NCBI GenBank assembly: GCA_964036045.1
Contig: OZ038392.1
Location: forward strand, 23,772,090 to 23,836,089
Direction: 5' to 3'
Length of the DNA: 64,000 nt
Origin: Eutreptiella sp. 'Long Island Sound 2002'
Lineage: Eukaryota > Euglenozoa > Euglenophyceae > Eutreptiales > Eutreptiaceae
The notes under the pieces are model-generated. The model was given only the letters and a program-made list of their open reading frames with translations, made no database searches and was not told where the DNA came from. Of this stretch, positions 49,370-59,460 are shown one piece after another. Position numbers and translations under genes: made by a program. Positions within the stretch are counted from its first letter, which is position 1; the number at the start of each line of letters is the position of its first letter.

Positions 49370-52300
49370 ATGGCACAGGGGCCGGGGTGGGTCCCCCACC
49401 TCCTCACCTTCCAGGAACAAGGCCTACAGCGCGACGACCCCCCGGAAACCACCCCCATGTATACCCCGGACCAGAAAGCGTACAAATGCTACTGGCACAA
49501 GGGGACCCCCCTATACGCCCAAACCGGCATCCACGTCCACCTCGTCCACCACCTCAGCATCCCAGGGAGGCTAGGTGTCTATGAGGTCGTCGGGGACGGA
49601 TGGCAACTCAACGTCATCAACACCCACGTCCCCTTCGGCGAAGCCACGGAACCCTTCCTCCAGGACCTGGCCGAGGCGTACCGCCAAATGGCCATGCTCG
49701 CCCCCACAGTCATCATCGGCGACATGAACGCCGCCCCCACCCCAGCGGACCGAGGAGGACAGGCCACACCCCAGGACCAAGCAGTCCGCGACACCATCGA
49801 AATGCTGGGGCTCGTGGACCTAACAGCCAGCCTCGAAGGCCAACCATCCCACTTCCCCCACCAAACGGATGCCGCCCCATCCCGCATCGACGTATGCTAT
49901 GGCGACCCCACCACCATCATCCGAGCGGAGGCCCGATATGGACCCCTCCCGCTGGGACCCACAGGCCATAGCCCCCTGCACATCCGCCTCACCATCCCCA
50001 ACCCTCCCCCCAGCCCCCCAGAAGATGCGGACCAAGGCCTACCACCCCCCCTGAAGATGCCCCCGCTGCATGACAAGCACGCCTGGTCCCAATATCACAG
50101 GGCCATAGACCGCGCCCGGCGCATCCAACCAGACCCCACCGACCTACTCACAGCCATGCGCACGGCCGCCGTCGCCTGCGGCTTCCAGCAACACCCCCAC
50201 ACAGACGACGACCAACCACCCACGGCCCTGGGGGACATGCTCCATGACCTCTGGCATGCGAAGCAACAACTGGCGACCCTCCTCCACACCGACACCCCCC
50301 AAACCCGCCACCAGATACACCACTGCAGGACACACATAGCCCAAATCAGGGCGGACCTGCAGCGGTGGCACATCCACAGGCAACAGCGCATCGCCCAGGA
50401 ACACGAACGGTATGCGCAACACGAACTCCCCTACAAGGCCATCCGCCACCTCAACGACGCCATGACCGATACCGGCCACCGCACCATCACCACGGTCCGG
50501 CAGGAGGACGGCTCCCTCACCAACGACCCAGCCACAGTGCTCCAAGCCACCCAAGACAGCTTCCTCCGGCAACACACCCCCACCCAAGACACACTGGACC
50601 CGGACACCCAGGCCAAAATCGACCGCCTCCCTCGGGTCTTCAACCACGCCCAGAGGAGGCACCTGGAAAAACGCCCCTTCACCATCCACGAAGTCCGGAA
50701 GGCCATCCACAGTCTCCGGCAACACAAAACCCCAGGCTACGACGGCCTCCCTGCAGAGGCATACTACCACCTCCCCGCCCACCTCCTCCGCGTCCTCGCC
50801 CACCGCCTCTGGGACATCGTCACGGGGCGGACCCCCCTGCCACCAGACTGGGCAAACGTTGTCCGCCCCCTCTACAAAAAAGGGGACTGGGCGAACCCGG
50901 ACAACTGGCGCCCCATAGTCTGTGCGGTCACGGAGGTCAAAATCGTCTGGACCATCCTCCTGCGCCGCATCCGCCCCCACCTGGACCCCCACATACCAGC
51001 GAGCCTCTGGGGGGCCATCCCAGGCCGCTCCCCACACGAGGCCATCTTCCTCCAGGACACCATCGCGGACATGGACCCGGTGGACCTCATCATCGCCTCC
51101 CTCGACGTCAAGGGAGCCTTCTCGAACACCCCCTGGCTCCTTCTAGAAGCGGTGTGGAAACGCCTAGGCCTCCCCTTCTACAACTTCACCTCCGACTACA
51201 TCCGCACCCGCAAATACACGGTCCGCACAGGAGCAGGCCTCACCCCCTTCCTGGAGCCAGGCAGCGGGGTCCCCCAAGGGGGAGCAGAGGGCCCCTTCCT
51301 GTACCTTCTAGTGACGCTCCCCCTGGCCCTCGCAATCGAGCAGGATTACCCGGCCTACGCACCCTACCCCCTCCTCTCCCCCCTGGTCGGCTTCGCGGAC
51401 GACACCAACCTCACCGTCGCGCACACCCCACACGACCCCCATGCCCCGGACCCCGGACCAACGGTCACCCAACAGGCCAACGACTTACTGGACGTGACCG
51501 TCTCCTACCTCTCCCACAACAACCTCATCGTCCACCCCACAAAGTCAGTGGCCATGATCAAGGGGTCTGCCACACCTCCCACCCTGGGGCCACAAGGGCC
51601 CCCCATGCAAGTCGTGACGACCACCACCCACCTGGGGGTAGTCCAGGCCGCCAACCCTGAGGACGCCACCCTCCCTCCCAAGTTGCAGTCACACCTCGCC
51701 CATCTCCCCAGATATGCGTCCCCGACCGCCAAGGCCCTCTCCCTGTCCCACCAGAGCCTGGCGTACTACCTCACCGGGGTCTTGAACGCCTCCATAGGCT
51801 TCCAAGCACTCCACCTAACACACCCCACCACCGCCCTCCAGCCGGCCACACGCGCCGTGACCAAGGCATGGGCAGCACACGGGGGCTGGCCCACCTCCAT
51901 ACCCACCCGCGCCATCCGAGCGGCATGGCCCCACTATGGAGACGCCATAGGGGACGAGGTGAAAGCGGCCTATACCAGACACACCGCCCTCCTCCTTCAC
52001 CGCATGACCCACAACCACTCACCGGAGGTCCGCGAGGTCACCGCCATCCGCCTCCAAGCCGCACAACGGGCCCGCAACACATGCCCGCGTTGGGTACTCC
52101 ACCAGACGGGCATGCCCACCAACATGAACACCCGCCTGTGGAACCACCTGCAGCTTCTGCTCCCATCCCCACACCACGCCATACTCACCAACCACACGTG
52201 CCCGGAGAAAGGGCCACTAGCGGTCCTCTGCGGGGACCTCCACCACCACCCCAAGGGCACCATCCACACCATAGACCTTGTCGGGGCCTCCATCACCGTA

Positions 52301-54583
52301 GTATACGTCACCCTCGCCCAAATGCGGGTCCTGCACCACAGCGGGGCACACCACACCCCCTTTCTACAGCTTCCCGAATGGCCACAATACCGCCTCTTCC
52401 ACCACTACCTCACACAGACGGCACGAACAGCGGGACACACTCTACCGGGCAGCAAAGACATGCGCAAAGCCTACCGAGAATTCACAAGACAACACCCGCG
52501 ACCCATCCCAGAGACACCGCCCTACGCACCCACCGGATCGAAACACGAACCCGTCCCCCCAGTAACGGGCCCAGTCCCACCACTAACCCTACTACTAGCC
52601 CCGAATGAAGCCAAACCCACGCAGACCACCGTCATCCACCACGGGGCAAAATGGCGCATACCGAAACACCACATGACCGCCCGAGACCTACCAAAGGTCC
52701 CCCAAGATTCCCAGAGCATGCCACGCACATGTTGGGCCTGTGACCCCGAGGCACCAACCGCACCATGGCCCGTGCTACACCTCATAGCACGCCACCACAC
52801 CCACCCCACGACCCACCTACCACCACAGGCCTACGCATGGATAGCCCCATGGTTCCACCGCACCGACACTAACCCCACGGTAGCATGGAACCCCGACCAC
52901 GCGCCCAAATGGCTCTTCACCACTACACCCACATGCCCCCGCCCCGACCCGGCAGGGGTCGCCATCCGTTACAGCATGTACGAGCCAGGCAGAACGAGCA
53001 AACACGAGCACCCCTACTATCCACTCCACCACTCCTGCCACACACCGGAGCACCGAACACAAACCCTCACATGCCACGACCTAAACCCCGACACAGCCTA
53101 CATCCTCCACTACATCTACTCCTACCTCACACAAGGACAGCCGGAGCAGGGACTCATAGCCCTGTCCCCCCAAGCAAAGCACATCATCTCCAAAGGAATA
53201 GGGGTGTACGCCACCCCCATCCTACAGCCCACAACCCCAGTAGCCCACCTCGCCACGGGCCTTGCCATATACGCCTACCTGCCCATGAACCCATGCCGCC
53301 TCCCACAACCATCACCGGCGGACCGGCTCTTCTTCACCGACGCCTCAGGCGAATCCGCCCTCACGCCCATCACCGGGGGGGCCACCCTGCAACTAACCCA
53401 CACCGGGGAACACTACCACATGGACCACCACACGGGCCACACCACCTATGGGGCCTCTTCCCACGGGGAGCTAGGGGCCATGGCCGACGCCATCACCGAG
53501 GTCGCGGCCCACCTACCCGCCCACTCCCCGCACATCGTCCGGGTCTGGTTCGTGGTAGACGCCACTGTCGACACGCACCTGCTCCTCCGCATAGCAAGGC
53601 AACCACTTCACAAAGCAACCGCGACGAGCCTCGGCACCCAGGCACTGCTACTCTGGAAAGCCCTACGCAGCCTTCCCCCCTACGTCCAACTCCACATCGT
53701 GAAACAGGAGTCCCACAGGCACCAATACGGAAATGGTAAGGTCGACAACCAGGCAGTACACCAGCGCACAACACACCTACCAGCCCTCCAGATCCCTGAC
53801 CTCGGCCGCAACCACACACACCTCCAACACGTGCCCCCTGTACCCGAGCCCCATCAGACCCCGGACTGGGTACCAGAGGACGCCCCCTATTCCTCCCACG
53901 ACAGAGCGTACCACTACCCCAACCCCGTCCAACATCTCGCCCGAGTGCTCGGCGACGCAGACAGCCGGGCCCACATCCAGGAGCTCCAGGACAGACTGCA
54001 AATCCCCCTCTACCACTCAGCGCTCCGCCCAGCAAACGTCCCAGCCCACCTCCAGAAACGACGCATCCAGCTCCTCAGGGAGCAACTGCCTTTCCTCACC
54101 AGGGTCGCCAGATGGCTCGCCCGCAAGCACATCCACGTCCCCGACGAACACACCCGTTGCCCATGCGACCAAACCACCCCGGAGGACTGGGAACACTTCA
54201 AGAAATGCCCCCTCCATACAGACAGGGACACCCTAGTGGGCTGGTCCCCGGCGGAAACCCTGCGGCAACACGAAGGATGGCCAGCCCACAGCCACGCACA
54301 CCAGGCCACCGAACACCTCTTCCGGGACCCCCTGATCAAAGAAGCCACCATGAGAGGGGCAGTGACACAGGCCCTGCACCGACACCTCACCAAACACACG
54401 GAAAGCCCCATGGAAGCAGCAGCACACCTCCAGCTAGAAGCGGTCCGCAGAGCAGCAGCCCAAATGGTACACCGCAAACACCTCCTGCTAACACACGCGG
54501 AACAACTCACCGACCCCACCGCCAGGGAACACATGCAGCGTCTCATCCATTACCATGCCGTGCATGACCCAGACGTCCACTAA
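49370..54583 (+). CDS. LINE-G ORF2: endonuclease, RT, RNase H, zinc cluster
   Basis: A 1737-residue frame from the first ATG. APE-type endonuclease (residues 1-210): TFQEQGL (catalytic Glu), GDMNAAPTPADRGG (near 117), PSRIDVCYGD (near 170) and TGHSPLHIRL (near 199). RT: WRPIVCAVTEVKIVW, IIASLDVKGAFSN, GVPQGGAEGPFLYLL and GFADDTNLT (near 675). A region of about 450 residues with no recognised domain follows. RNase H: FFTDASGE (1322), SSHGELGAM (1366), FVVDATVD (1396) and NGKVDNQAV (1457). Zinc-like cluster: CPCDQTTPEDWEHFKKC (near 1595). The protein nicks DNA and carries out target-primed reverse transcription. Homology to LINE-A starts about 25 codons before this ATG, with a conserved NLLDLN-type segment that could be endonuclease motif I. 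The true N-terminus is therefore probably made by readthrough from ORF1. No internal stop or shift is present. Confidence 0.9.
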   Translation: MAQGPGWVPHLLTFQEQGLQRDDPPETTPMYTPDQKAYKCYWHKGTPLYAQTGIHVHLVHHLSIPGRLGVYEVVGDGWQLNVINTHVPFGEATEPFLQDLAEAYRQMAMLAPTVIIGDMNAAPTPADRGGQATPQDQAVRDTIEMLGLVDLTASLEGQPSHFPHQTDAAPSRIDVCYGDPTTIIRAEARYGPLPLGPTGHSPLHIRLTIPNPPPSPPEDADQGLPPPLKMPPLHDKHAWSQYHRAIDRARRIQPDPTDLLTAMRTAAVACGFQQHPHTDDDQPPTALGDMLHDLWHAKQQLATLLHTDTPQTRHQIHHCRTHIAQIRADLQRWHIHRQQRIAQEHERYAQHELPYKAIRHLNDAMTDTGHRTITTVRQEDGSLTNDPATVLQATQDSFLRQHTPTQDTLDPDTQAKIDRLPRVFNHAQRRHLEKRPFTIHEVRKAIHSLRQHKTPGYDGLPAEAYYHLPAHLLRVLAHRLWDIVTGRTPLPPDWANVVRPLYKKGDWANPDNWRPIVCAVTEVKIVWTILLRRIRPHLDPHIPASLWGAIPGRSPHEAIFLQDTIADMDPVDLIIASLDVKGAFSNTPWLLLEAVWKRLGLPFYNFTSDYIRTRKYTVRTGAGLTPFLEPGSGVPQGGAEGPFLYLLVTLPLALAIEQDYPAYAPYPLLSPLVGFADDTNLTVAHTPHDPHAPDPGPTVTQQANDLLDVTVSYLSHNNLIVHPTKSVAMIKGSATPPTLGPQGPPMQVVTTTTHLGVVQAANPEDATLPPKLQSHLAHLPRYASPTAKALSLSHQSLAYYLTGVLNASIGFQALHLTHPTTALQPATRAVTKAWAAHGGWPTSIPTRAIRAAWPHYGDAIGDEVKAAYTRHTALLLHRMTHNHSPEVREVTAIRLQAAQRARNTCPRWVLHQTGMPTNMNTRLWNHLQLLLPSPHHAILTNHTCPEKGPLAVLCGDLHHHPKGTIHTIDLVGASITVVYVTLAQMRVLHHSGAHHTPFLQLPEWPQYRLFHHYLTQTARTAGHTLPGSKDMRKAYREFTRQHPRPIPETPPYAPTGSKHEPVPPVTGPVPPLTLLLAPNEAKPTQTTVIHHGAKWRIPKHHMTARDLPKVPQDSQSMPRTCWACDPEAPTAPWPVLHLIARHHTHPTTHLPPQAYAWIAPWFHRTDTNPTVAWNPDHAPKWLFTTTPTCPRPDPAGVAIRYSMYEPGRTSKHEHPYYPLHHSCHTPEHRTQTLTCHDLNPDTAYILHYIYSYLTQGQPEQGLIALSPQAKHIISKGIGVYATPILQPTTPVAHLATGLAIYAYLPMNPCRLPQPSPADRLFFTDASGESALTPITGGATLQLTHTGEHYHMDHHTGHTTYGASSHGELGAMADAITEVAAHLPAHSPHIVRVWFVVDATVDTHLLLRIARQPLHKATATSLGTQALLLWKALRSLPPYVQLHIVKQESHRHQYGNGKVDNQAVHQRTTHLPALQIPDLGRNHTHLQHVPPVPEPHQTPDWVPEDAPYSSHDRAYHYPNPVQHLARVLGDADSRAHIQELQDRLQIPLYHSALRPANVPAHLQKRRIQLLREQLPFLTRVARWLARKHIHVPDEHTRCPCDQTTPEDWEHFKKCPLHTDRDTLVGWSPAETLRQHEGWPAHSHAHQATEHLFRDPLIKEATMRGAVTQALHRHLTKHTESPMEAAAHLQLEAVRRAAAQMVHRKHLLLTHAEQLTDPTAREHMQRLIHYHAVHDPDVH

Positions 54584-57272
54584 CCCGCTCCGCGCCCCGC
54601 ACGCGCCCCCCGTCTCCATCCACAGGTCTCCAAGGCACCACCACAGCGCCCCGAGACCCGTCTCGCACCCAAGAAGCCACCCGGCACCGCACAGTCCGGC
54701 CGAACCCAGCCAGGGCCAACCATCCATCGACGTAGACGCGCAAGACCCCGGCAGCCCATCCAGCCCACCCCCCCCGGACCCGGGACACCCTCCCCTCACA
54801 CCGGCCACCATCCGCGACCCCGACCTCCTCCGAGCGACCCTCCAAGACAGGGCCCCGACCACCCCCCTGGGCTGGTACCGCCTACAAGAGGACTGGACCA
54901 AGCTCACCGTCAAAGCCCTCCGGGACCTGACCACCCCAGGCAGCGGCCTCCACGAGACCATAGTAGACCTCGTGCTCTGGCGAGCCCGCAAACACACCCG
55001 GGGCCAGCCCATCTGGATCCCCCCCATCGAGTGGGGCCAGGCCCTGACGCACGACACCGGCAGCAACGTCACGCGTCGAGGGACCGTACGCCTACGGCGG
55101 GCCCAAGCGGAGACGGACCACCCAGCGGACCCGAACCACCCGGAGCAGTGGGAACAGGCCACCGCGCCCAACCGCGACACCGCCCTCCGCGCCGCCGGCC
55201 TCTGCACCCCGGACGACGACCTCCCCCCCCCACCTACAGACAGTGACCACCCCCCGCCGGAGGTCTGGGTTACAGTCCTCGAGCGCGGCCACTACTACGT
55301 GATAGCCGCTATGGCTACGTCCCACGGCCCGCAATGGATCATCCAGGGGACAGACACCATGTTCGCCCCGGAGACCGCCCCACCAGGGGCAGTGGGGGAC
55401 CCCACCACCCAGCACAGGATCCTCAGGGGTCTCCTCCAGCCAGGGGACACGCCCCCAGCCCGCGCCCTGGCCCAAATCACCTCAGGGAAGGCGGGCTACC
55501 ACCTGGGATTGTCCATGCTCTGCCTAACCCACTGGATCCAGCGCCACTGGCCACCCACGGGGACCGTGCCCTGGGTTTGGGCCATCCCCACCGCCCACAC
55601 ACGAGTCGAAGCAGGCCCGGACACACGACCAAACCCCCCCCCCAGGCCGCAGCAGTCCCTCACCTGCGGGTACCACGCCATCCACAGGGTCCTCAACCGC
55701 GCGGGTCTTAGCCCAAAGCTAGCATGCCCCCTTCCCACCACTGACCAAGAGGTCCACCAGATACGAACGCTCGTCTGCGAAATCCTTGCCGCGGCAGCAG
55801 AAGACGGCAAGCTTCTCCTCCAAACCGCCCGGCCTACAACTGCCCACGCAAGCGCGCAGCAAGCGGACACATACACCGGCGCAGCACAACCCCCCGCACA
55901 ATCCCCGCCCATGCCCCCCCCCTCTCGCTGCTCAACCGGAGACCCACACACGCCCACTATCGCGCGCACCCCCGGGCCCCGCGACACGGGCCTCCCCCAC
56001 CCGCCCGAACACCAGCACACGCCCGCCACACACCCACCCACCGGCCACCCTTCACCGCCCCCCACACTCGACAACCCACACACACCCGCCAAGGGGAGCC
56101 CCACGCCCCGCGGCACGCCCACCCCACCCAGTGGCCCGCCCACGCCCCCCACACACACCCCAGAGGACCCAGGCCCACCCCCCCCGGCCCCTGAATGCAG
56201 CCCACGCGAACTGTTCCCCCCCGCTGACACAAACCCACACGACCTCGCACATTGCAGGACCCGGGCCCAGCCGAGCCCAGAACGAGAAGGCCGCAGCCCT
56301 GCGCCTCCCTCCCCCGCCGCAGCCGACCAGATCGGCCCGCCGGGCCGCCAGGTCACGACCGGGCCCCCCCAGCCGCCCGCCCCCAACCTACAACCCGGGG
56401 ACATGCCCTCCATCCTCCCCGCCGTGGCCGCGGCAGAAGCCGCCGCCCGCAAGCCCGCCCGCATCACAGCCCAACCCGCGTCCACCACCTCCTCCTCGTC
56501 CTCAGCCTCGTCCACCTCCTCCACCTCATCCTCCGACCCCCCCCTCCCCGCCAAACTCATCCTCAAGGCCACGGCGAAAGCCAAAGCCGCGGCCGCACGC
56601 ACCAACCCCCCAACCCCCACACAGGCGACTCAGGCACCCCGGCAACCCACCGGGACGACCCCCGACCCGGCATCGACGCCCTCACACCTCCGGACAGAGG
56701 TACTCCTCAACCTGGAACCGGACCCCAACCCCAAACCCGACCCCAAACCCAAACCGGACCCCAACCCCAAACCCAACCCCAAACCCAAGCCGGCGCCCAC
56801 GCGACCACACACAACACCGCATACGCAACGACACAAAACCACCCGATACCACCCCCACCCAGGCCCTCGCCCAAGCCAGGACCCCCCACCCACCACGACC
56901 CGCGCCCCCCTCCCGCCGGCACCCACCACCACCGCGGAGACGGCCACCCAGCACGACCCCCTCCAAACCCTCGTCAAAATCCCCGTCATCAAACGCCCCG
57001 TCATCCATCCCCCACAAACCACCACCACCGCCGGCCAAACCGACCCAGGGACGTGGGACCCCTCAACCATCGTCACCGTCAAGCCCGCCCCCCAACCCTT
57101 CCTCCATGCCCACCACATAGTGCAGCCCCGGGGACTGCCCACGATGCCCAACCCCCCACCCCCACAAGGGGGACCGGAATACCCACAAGGACTCCATGGG
57201 CCATACCCGCAACACCAACCCCACCACTACACACACCACCACCACCAGCGGCCCCACCACCACCACTATTAA
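54555..57272 (+). CDS. LINE-G ORF4-type protein: Ulp1/C48-like protease candidate
   Basis: A 905-residue frame whose ATG at 54555 overlaps the last 29 nt of ORF2, suggesting coupled translation. Residues 1-75 are Ser/Pro/His rich with QPSIDVDAQD, an Ile-Asp-Val-Asp motif shared with LINE-A and LINE-B. Residues 90-420 are a folded domain: PIWIPPIEWGQALTH, ERGHYYVIAAMA (His about 245), WIIQGTDTMFAPE (Asp about 267), LTHWIQRHWPP and PQQSLTCGYHAIHRVL (Gln about 366 and Cys about 371). The H, D, Q, C order and local context (HY, TD, Q...CG) fit Ulp1/C48 proteases that act on SUMO-type modifiers. The D to C spacing (about 104) is longer than in yeast Ulp1. The rest is Pro-rich with a PNPKPDPKPK repeat near 720. 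The whole frame is intact. Confidence 0.55.
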   Translation: MPCMTQTSTNPLRAPHAPPVSIHRSPRHHHSAPRPVSHPRSHPAPHSPAEPSQGQPSIDVDAQDPGSPSSPPPPDPGHPPLTPATIRDPDLLRATLQDRAPTTPLGWYRLQEDWTKLTVKALRDLTTPGSGLHETIVDLVLWRARKHTRGQPIWIPPIEWGQALTHDTGSNVTRRGTVRLRRAQAETDHPADPNHPEQWEQATAPNRDTALRAAGLCTPDDDLPPPPTDSDHPPPEVWVTVLERGHYYVIAAMATSHGPQWIIQGTDTMFAPETAPPGAVGDPTTQHRILRGLLQPGDTPPARALAQITSGKAGYHLGLSMLCLTHWIQRHWPPTGTVPWVWAIPTAHTRVEAGPDTRPNPPPRPQQSLTCGYHAIHRVLNRAGLSPKLACPLPTTDQEVHQIRTLVCEILAAAAEDGKLLLQTARPTTAHASAQQADTYTGAAQPPAQSPPMPPPSRCSTGDPHTPTIARTPGPRDTGLPHPPEHQHTPATHPPTGHPSPPPTLDNPHTPAKGSPTPRGTPTPPSGPPTPPTHTPEDPGPPPPAPECSPRELFPPADTNPHDLAHCRTRAQPSPEREGRSPAPPSPAAADQIGPPGRQVTTGPPQPPAPNLQPGDMPSILPAVAAAEAAARKPARITAQPASTTSSSSSASSTSSTSSSDPPLPAKLILKATAKAKAAAARTNPPTPTQATQAPRQPTGTTPDPASTPSHLRTEVLLNLEPDPNPKPDPKPKPDPNPKPNPKPKPAPTRPHTTPHTQRHKTTRYHPHPGPRPSQDPPPTTTRAPLPPAPTTTAETATQHDPLQTLVKIPVIKRPVIHPPQTTTTAGQTDPGTWDPSTIVTVKPAPQPFLHAHHIVQPRGLPTMPNPPPPQGGPEYPQGLHGPYPQHQPHHYTHHHHQRPHHHHY

Positions 57273-58641
57273 CACCACCCCCACCACTACCACTGCCCAC
57301 CGCCCTACCCCACCGGGCCACAACCCCCCGTACACCAACAGCACCAGCGGACGGGATGGCAGCCGCCGAACGCCCCGCTCGCATACCCACCCCCCCCGTA
57401 CCAGCCACCACCCCCGTACCAGCCGTACCCCCGCGGCCACCATCCGATGGCCGAGGGGGCCCCATGGACGACGGGGGATCTCCCCCCCCAACCAGCACCG
57501 CGTGACGCCCCGTACCCCCCCGGCCACCATCCGATGGCCGAAGGGGACCCAAGGACGACGGGGGACCCCCCCCCCCCAAGCGGCGCCGCGCGAGCCCCCC
57601 CAGAGGCCGCCGACGCTTCCGGACTGGCCCGACTCGAGCGACGAGGGCCGGTCCCGCAAGCGGCGGCGCTCTCGCTCCCCCCCCGCACGGCACACTCGCC
57701 CACGGCGCCCACACTCCCACCGCGCCTCAACCACCCACTCGCGCCGCTCCCGCTCCCCCAGGTACCACCACGACCCCCAGGGACTCCGCTCCCGTCGCTC
57801 CCGCTCCCCCGGGCACCACCACGAGCGCCACCGCCGCCCCATGTCCCCCTCCCCCTCCCCCCACCGGCCACCCAGCCCCCGCCACCACCACTCCCGCTCC
57901 CCCCGCCGCCGCCCCACGTCCACCTCCCCCTCCCCCCACACGCCCCGCCGGGCTCCCCGTTCCCCCCGCCACCCGTACCCATCCACCACCCCCAGCCCCC
58001 GCCACCACCACTCCCGCTCCCCCGGACGCCACCGAGCGCGCCACCGCCGCCCCATGTCCACCTCCCCCTCCCGCTCCCCCCTCCGCCCGTACCCGTCCTC
58101 CACCCCCAGCCCCCGCCGCCGCCGCTCCCGCTCCCCCAGCCACCGCCACCCCCGCCACCACCTCAGGTCCACATCTTCCCCCCGCCGCTCCAGGGCCCCA
58201 GGCACGGACCCCTCCCCCCCCCGGGCCCCCGCCCACCTCGCCTGGTGGTCTCCCTCCGCTCTGCAGGAGCTCCGCCGCTGGGTGAAATGGGCCGGGGGAG
58301 CGGGAAGACACAGAGGGGTGCACACGGTGCATACCTTCGAGGAGGTGCGCACCCGCACCCCCGCAAACCCCAATGAGGCCGCCCCGGAGACCATCATGCC
58401 GCAAGCGGCATGGGAGGCCCTCCTCCGCGATGCGGTCCAGGGCCTCCGCCCCCCCTACACCCCCCAAGCCCTCCGCCGGTGGCTCCAGGCCACCCACCCC
58501 CAAGCCTGGGCCACCGGGGCCCCCTCCCCACCCCGCCCCTCCCACCACCACCACACCAGGAAGGGGCAGGACAAGGGCAAGGGAAGGGCAAGGGACACCA
58601 AAGACCACACAGGCAAGAGGGCACGGAAGGGCCCCAAGTGA
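57196..58641 (+). CDS. LINE-G ORF5: RS-rich protein with MPQAAWEA domain
   Basis: A 481-residue frame overlapping the end of the previous ORF by 77 nt in another phase. Residues 1-150 are Thr/Pro/His rich. Residues 150-340 are an Arg/Ser-rich region (RSRKRRRSRSPPARHTRPRR, many SRSP repeats) resembling the RS domains of splicing factors. Residues 345-430 form the domain shared with LINE-A and LINE-B: SALQELRRWVKWAGG, then ETIMPQAAWEALLRDAVQGL and PQALRRWLQATHP. The tail is basic (KGQDKGKGRARDTKDHTGKR). RS domains bind proteins and RNA in the nucleus, so a role in RNA export, splicing or packaging is possible but unproven. The frame is intact. The choice of the ATG at 57196 is uncertain. Confidence 0.6.
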   Translation: MGHTRNTNPTTTHTTTTSGPTTTTINTTPTTTTAHRPTPPGHNPPYTNSTSGRDGSRRTPRSHTHPPRTSHHPRTSRTPAATIRWPRGPHGRRGISPPNQHRVTPRTPPATIRWPKGTQGRRGTPPPQAAPREPPQRPPTLPDWPDSSDEGRSRKRRRSRSPPARHTRPRRPHSHRASTTHSRRSRSPRYHHDPQGLRSRRSRSPGHHHERHRRPMSPSPSPHRPPSPRHHHSRSPRRRPTSTSPSPHTPRRAPRSPRHPYPSTTPSPRHHHSRSPGRHRARHRRPMSTSPSRSPLRPYPSSTPSPRRRRSRSPSHRHPRHHLRSTSSPRRSRAPGTDPSPPRAPAHLAWWSPSALQELRRWVKWAGGAGRHRGVHTVHTFEEVRTRTPANPNEAAPETIMPQAAWEALLRDAVQGLRPPYTPQALRRWLQATHPQAWATGAPSPPRPSHHHHTRKGQDKGKGRARDTKDHTGKRARKGPK

Positions 58642-59460
58642 GGGCAGGCACACGCAGGGACAGGGCGCCGGAAGCGACACCACAGGGGGTCAGGACACCA
58701 CCCAAGAACCAGGAAGGAACGGGTACGGGGACCAAGACACGGAGGAAAAGGGCACCACGACAGCCCCAGAGGACACGAGACCAAGGCACAGGCCCCCAGG
58801 GAGGGCAACCCCACGGACCGTCACGCGACCACACCATGGGCTATAAAGGCCGGGCTGCGCTACCGTCGCGGTTTGACGCAGAGTATTGCTACGGGGGCTT
58901 GATCTCGGCTGGTCTCACGTCCGTGAGGGCGTCCGTCACCAACCTGTTGCGTCCAGTGGAGGAATGGCACTGCGGCGGCGCACCGATCCCGTCCAAGATG
59001 AATATCGAGCATCGCAAGGGGAAACGCGAAGGCTTTGGTGCTGCTGGACGGTGCCCCCCTTCAACGCCATCTCCGAGCGCCGTGAAGACTGGAAGTACCA
59101 AGAATACTACCGATGCCCCGGACCCCAGCAATCCAGCACCGGAGATATGGACATCCCCCTGACCCTACAGTGTGAGCTCATCCCTGCCGGCGGCACCGAC
59201 CCGGACCCTGCCAGCGCAGCCGAGCTGCAGTGAAAGCCATTCGCCACTCAAACAGCGTTCGGAAGCCACCTCCACCGTCCGACTCCTGATGTCTGTTTGT
59301 CTGCCTTGGAGAAGGAACGCTTTTCCTACACCCCGAGTACACCTGCCTGTCTGCGAGGCCCGGTGAAGATTGAGTCCGTGGGTGAGAGTCAGTGTGCACG
59401 CCCCAAGGACACCGTGATCATTCAGCAGAATTTCCCGAAGACCTAACCGACCCACACAGG
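58642..59460 (+). other. LINE-G 3' UTR, segment of balanced composition
   Basis: About 58840-59460 is less skewed than its neighbours and contains CTATAAAGG at 58841-58849 followed by a more gene-like stretch. A plus-strand frame at 58886-59233 (YQEYYRCPGPQQSSTG) has no known domain. It could be a captured sequence or a structured RNA. No decision is possible. Confidence 0.35.
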
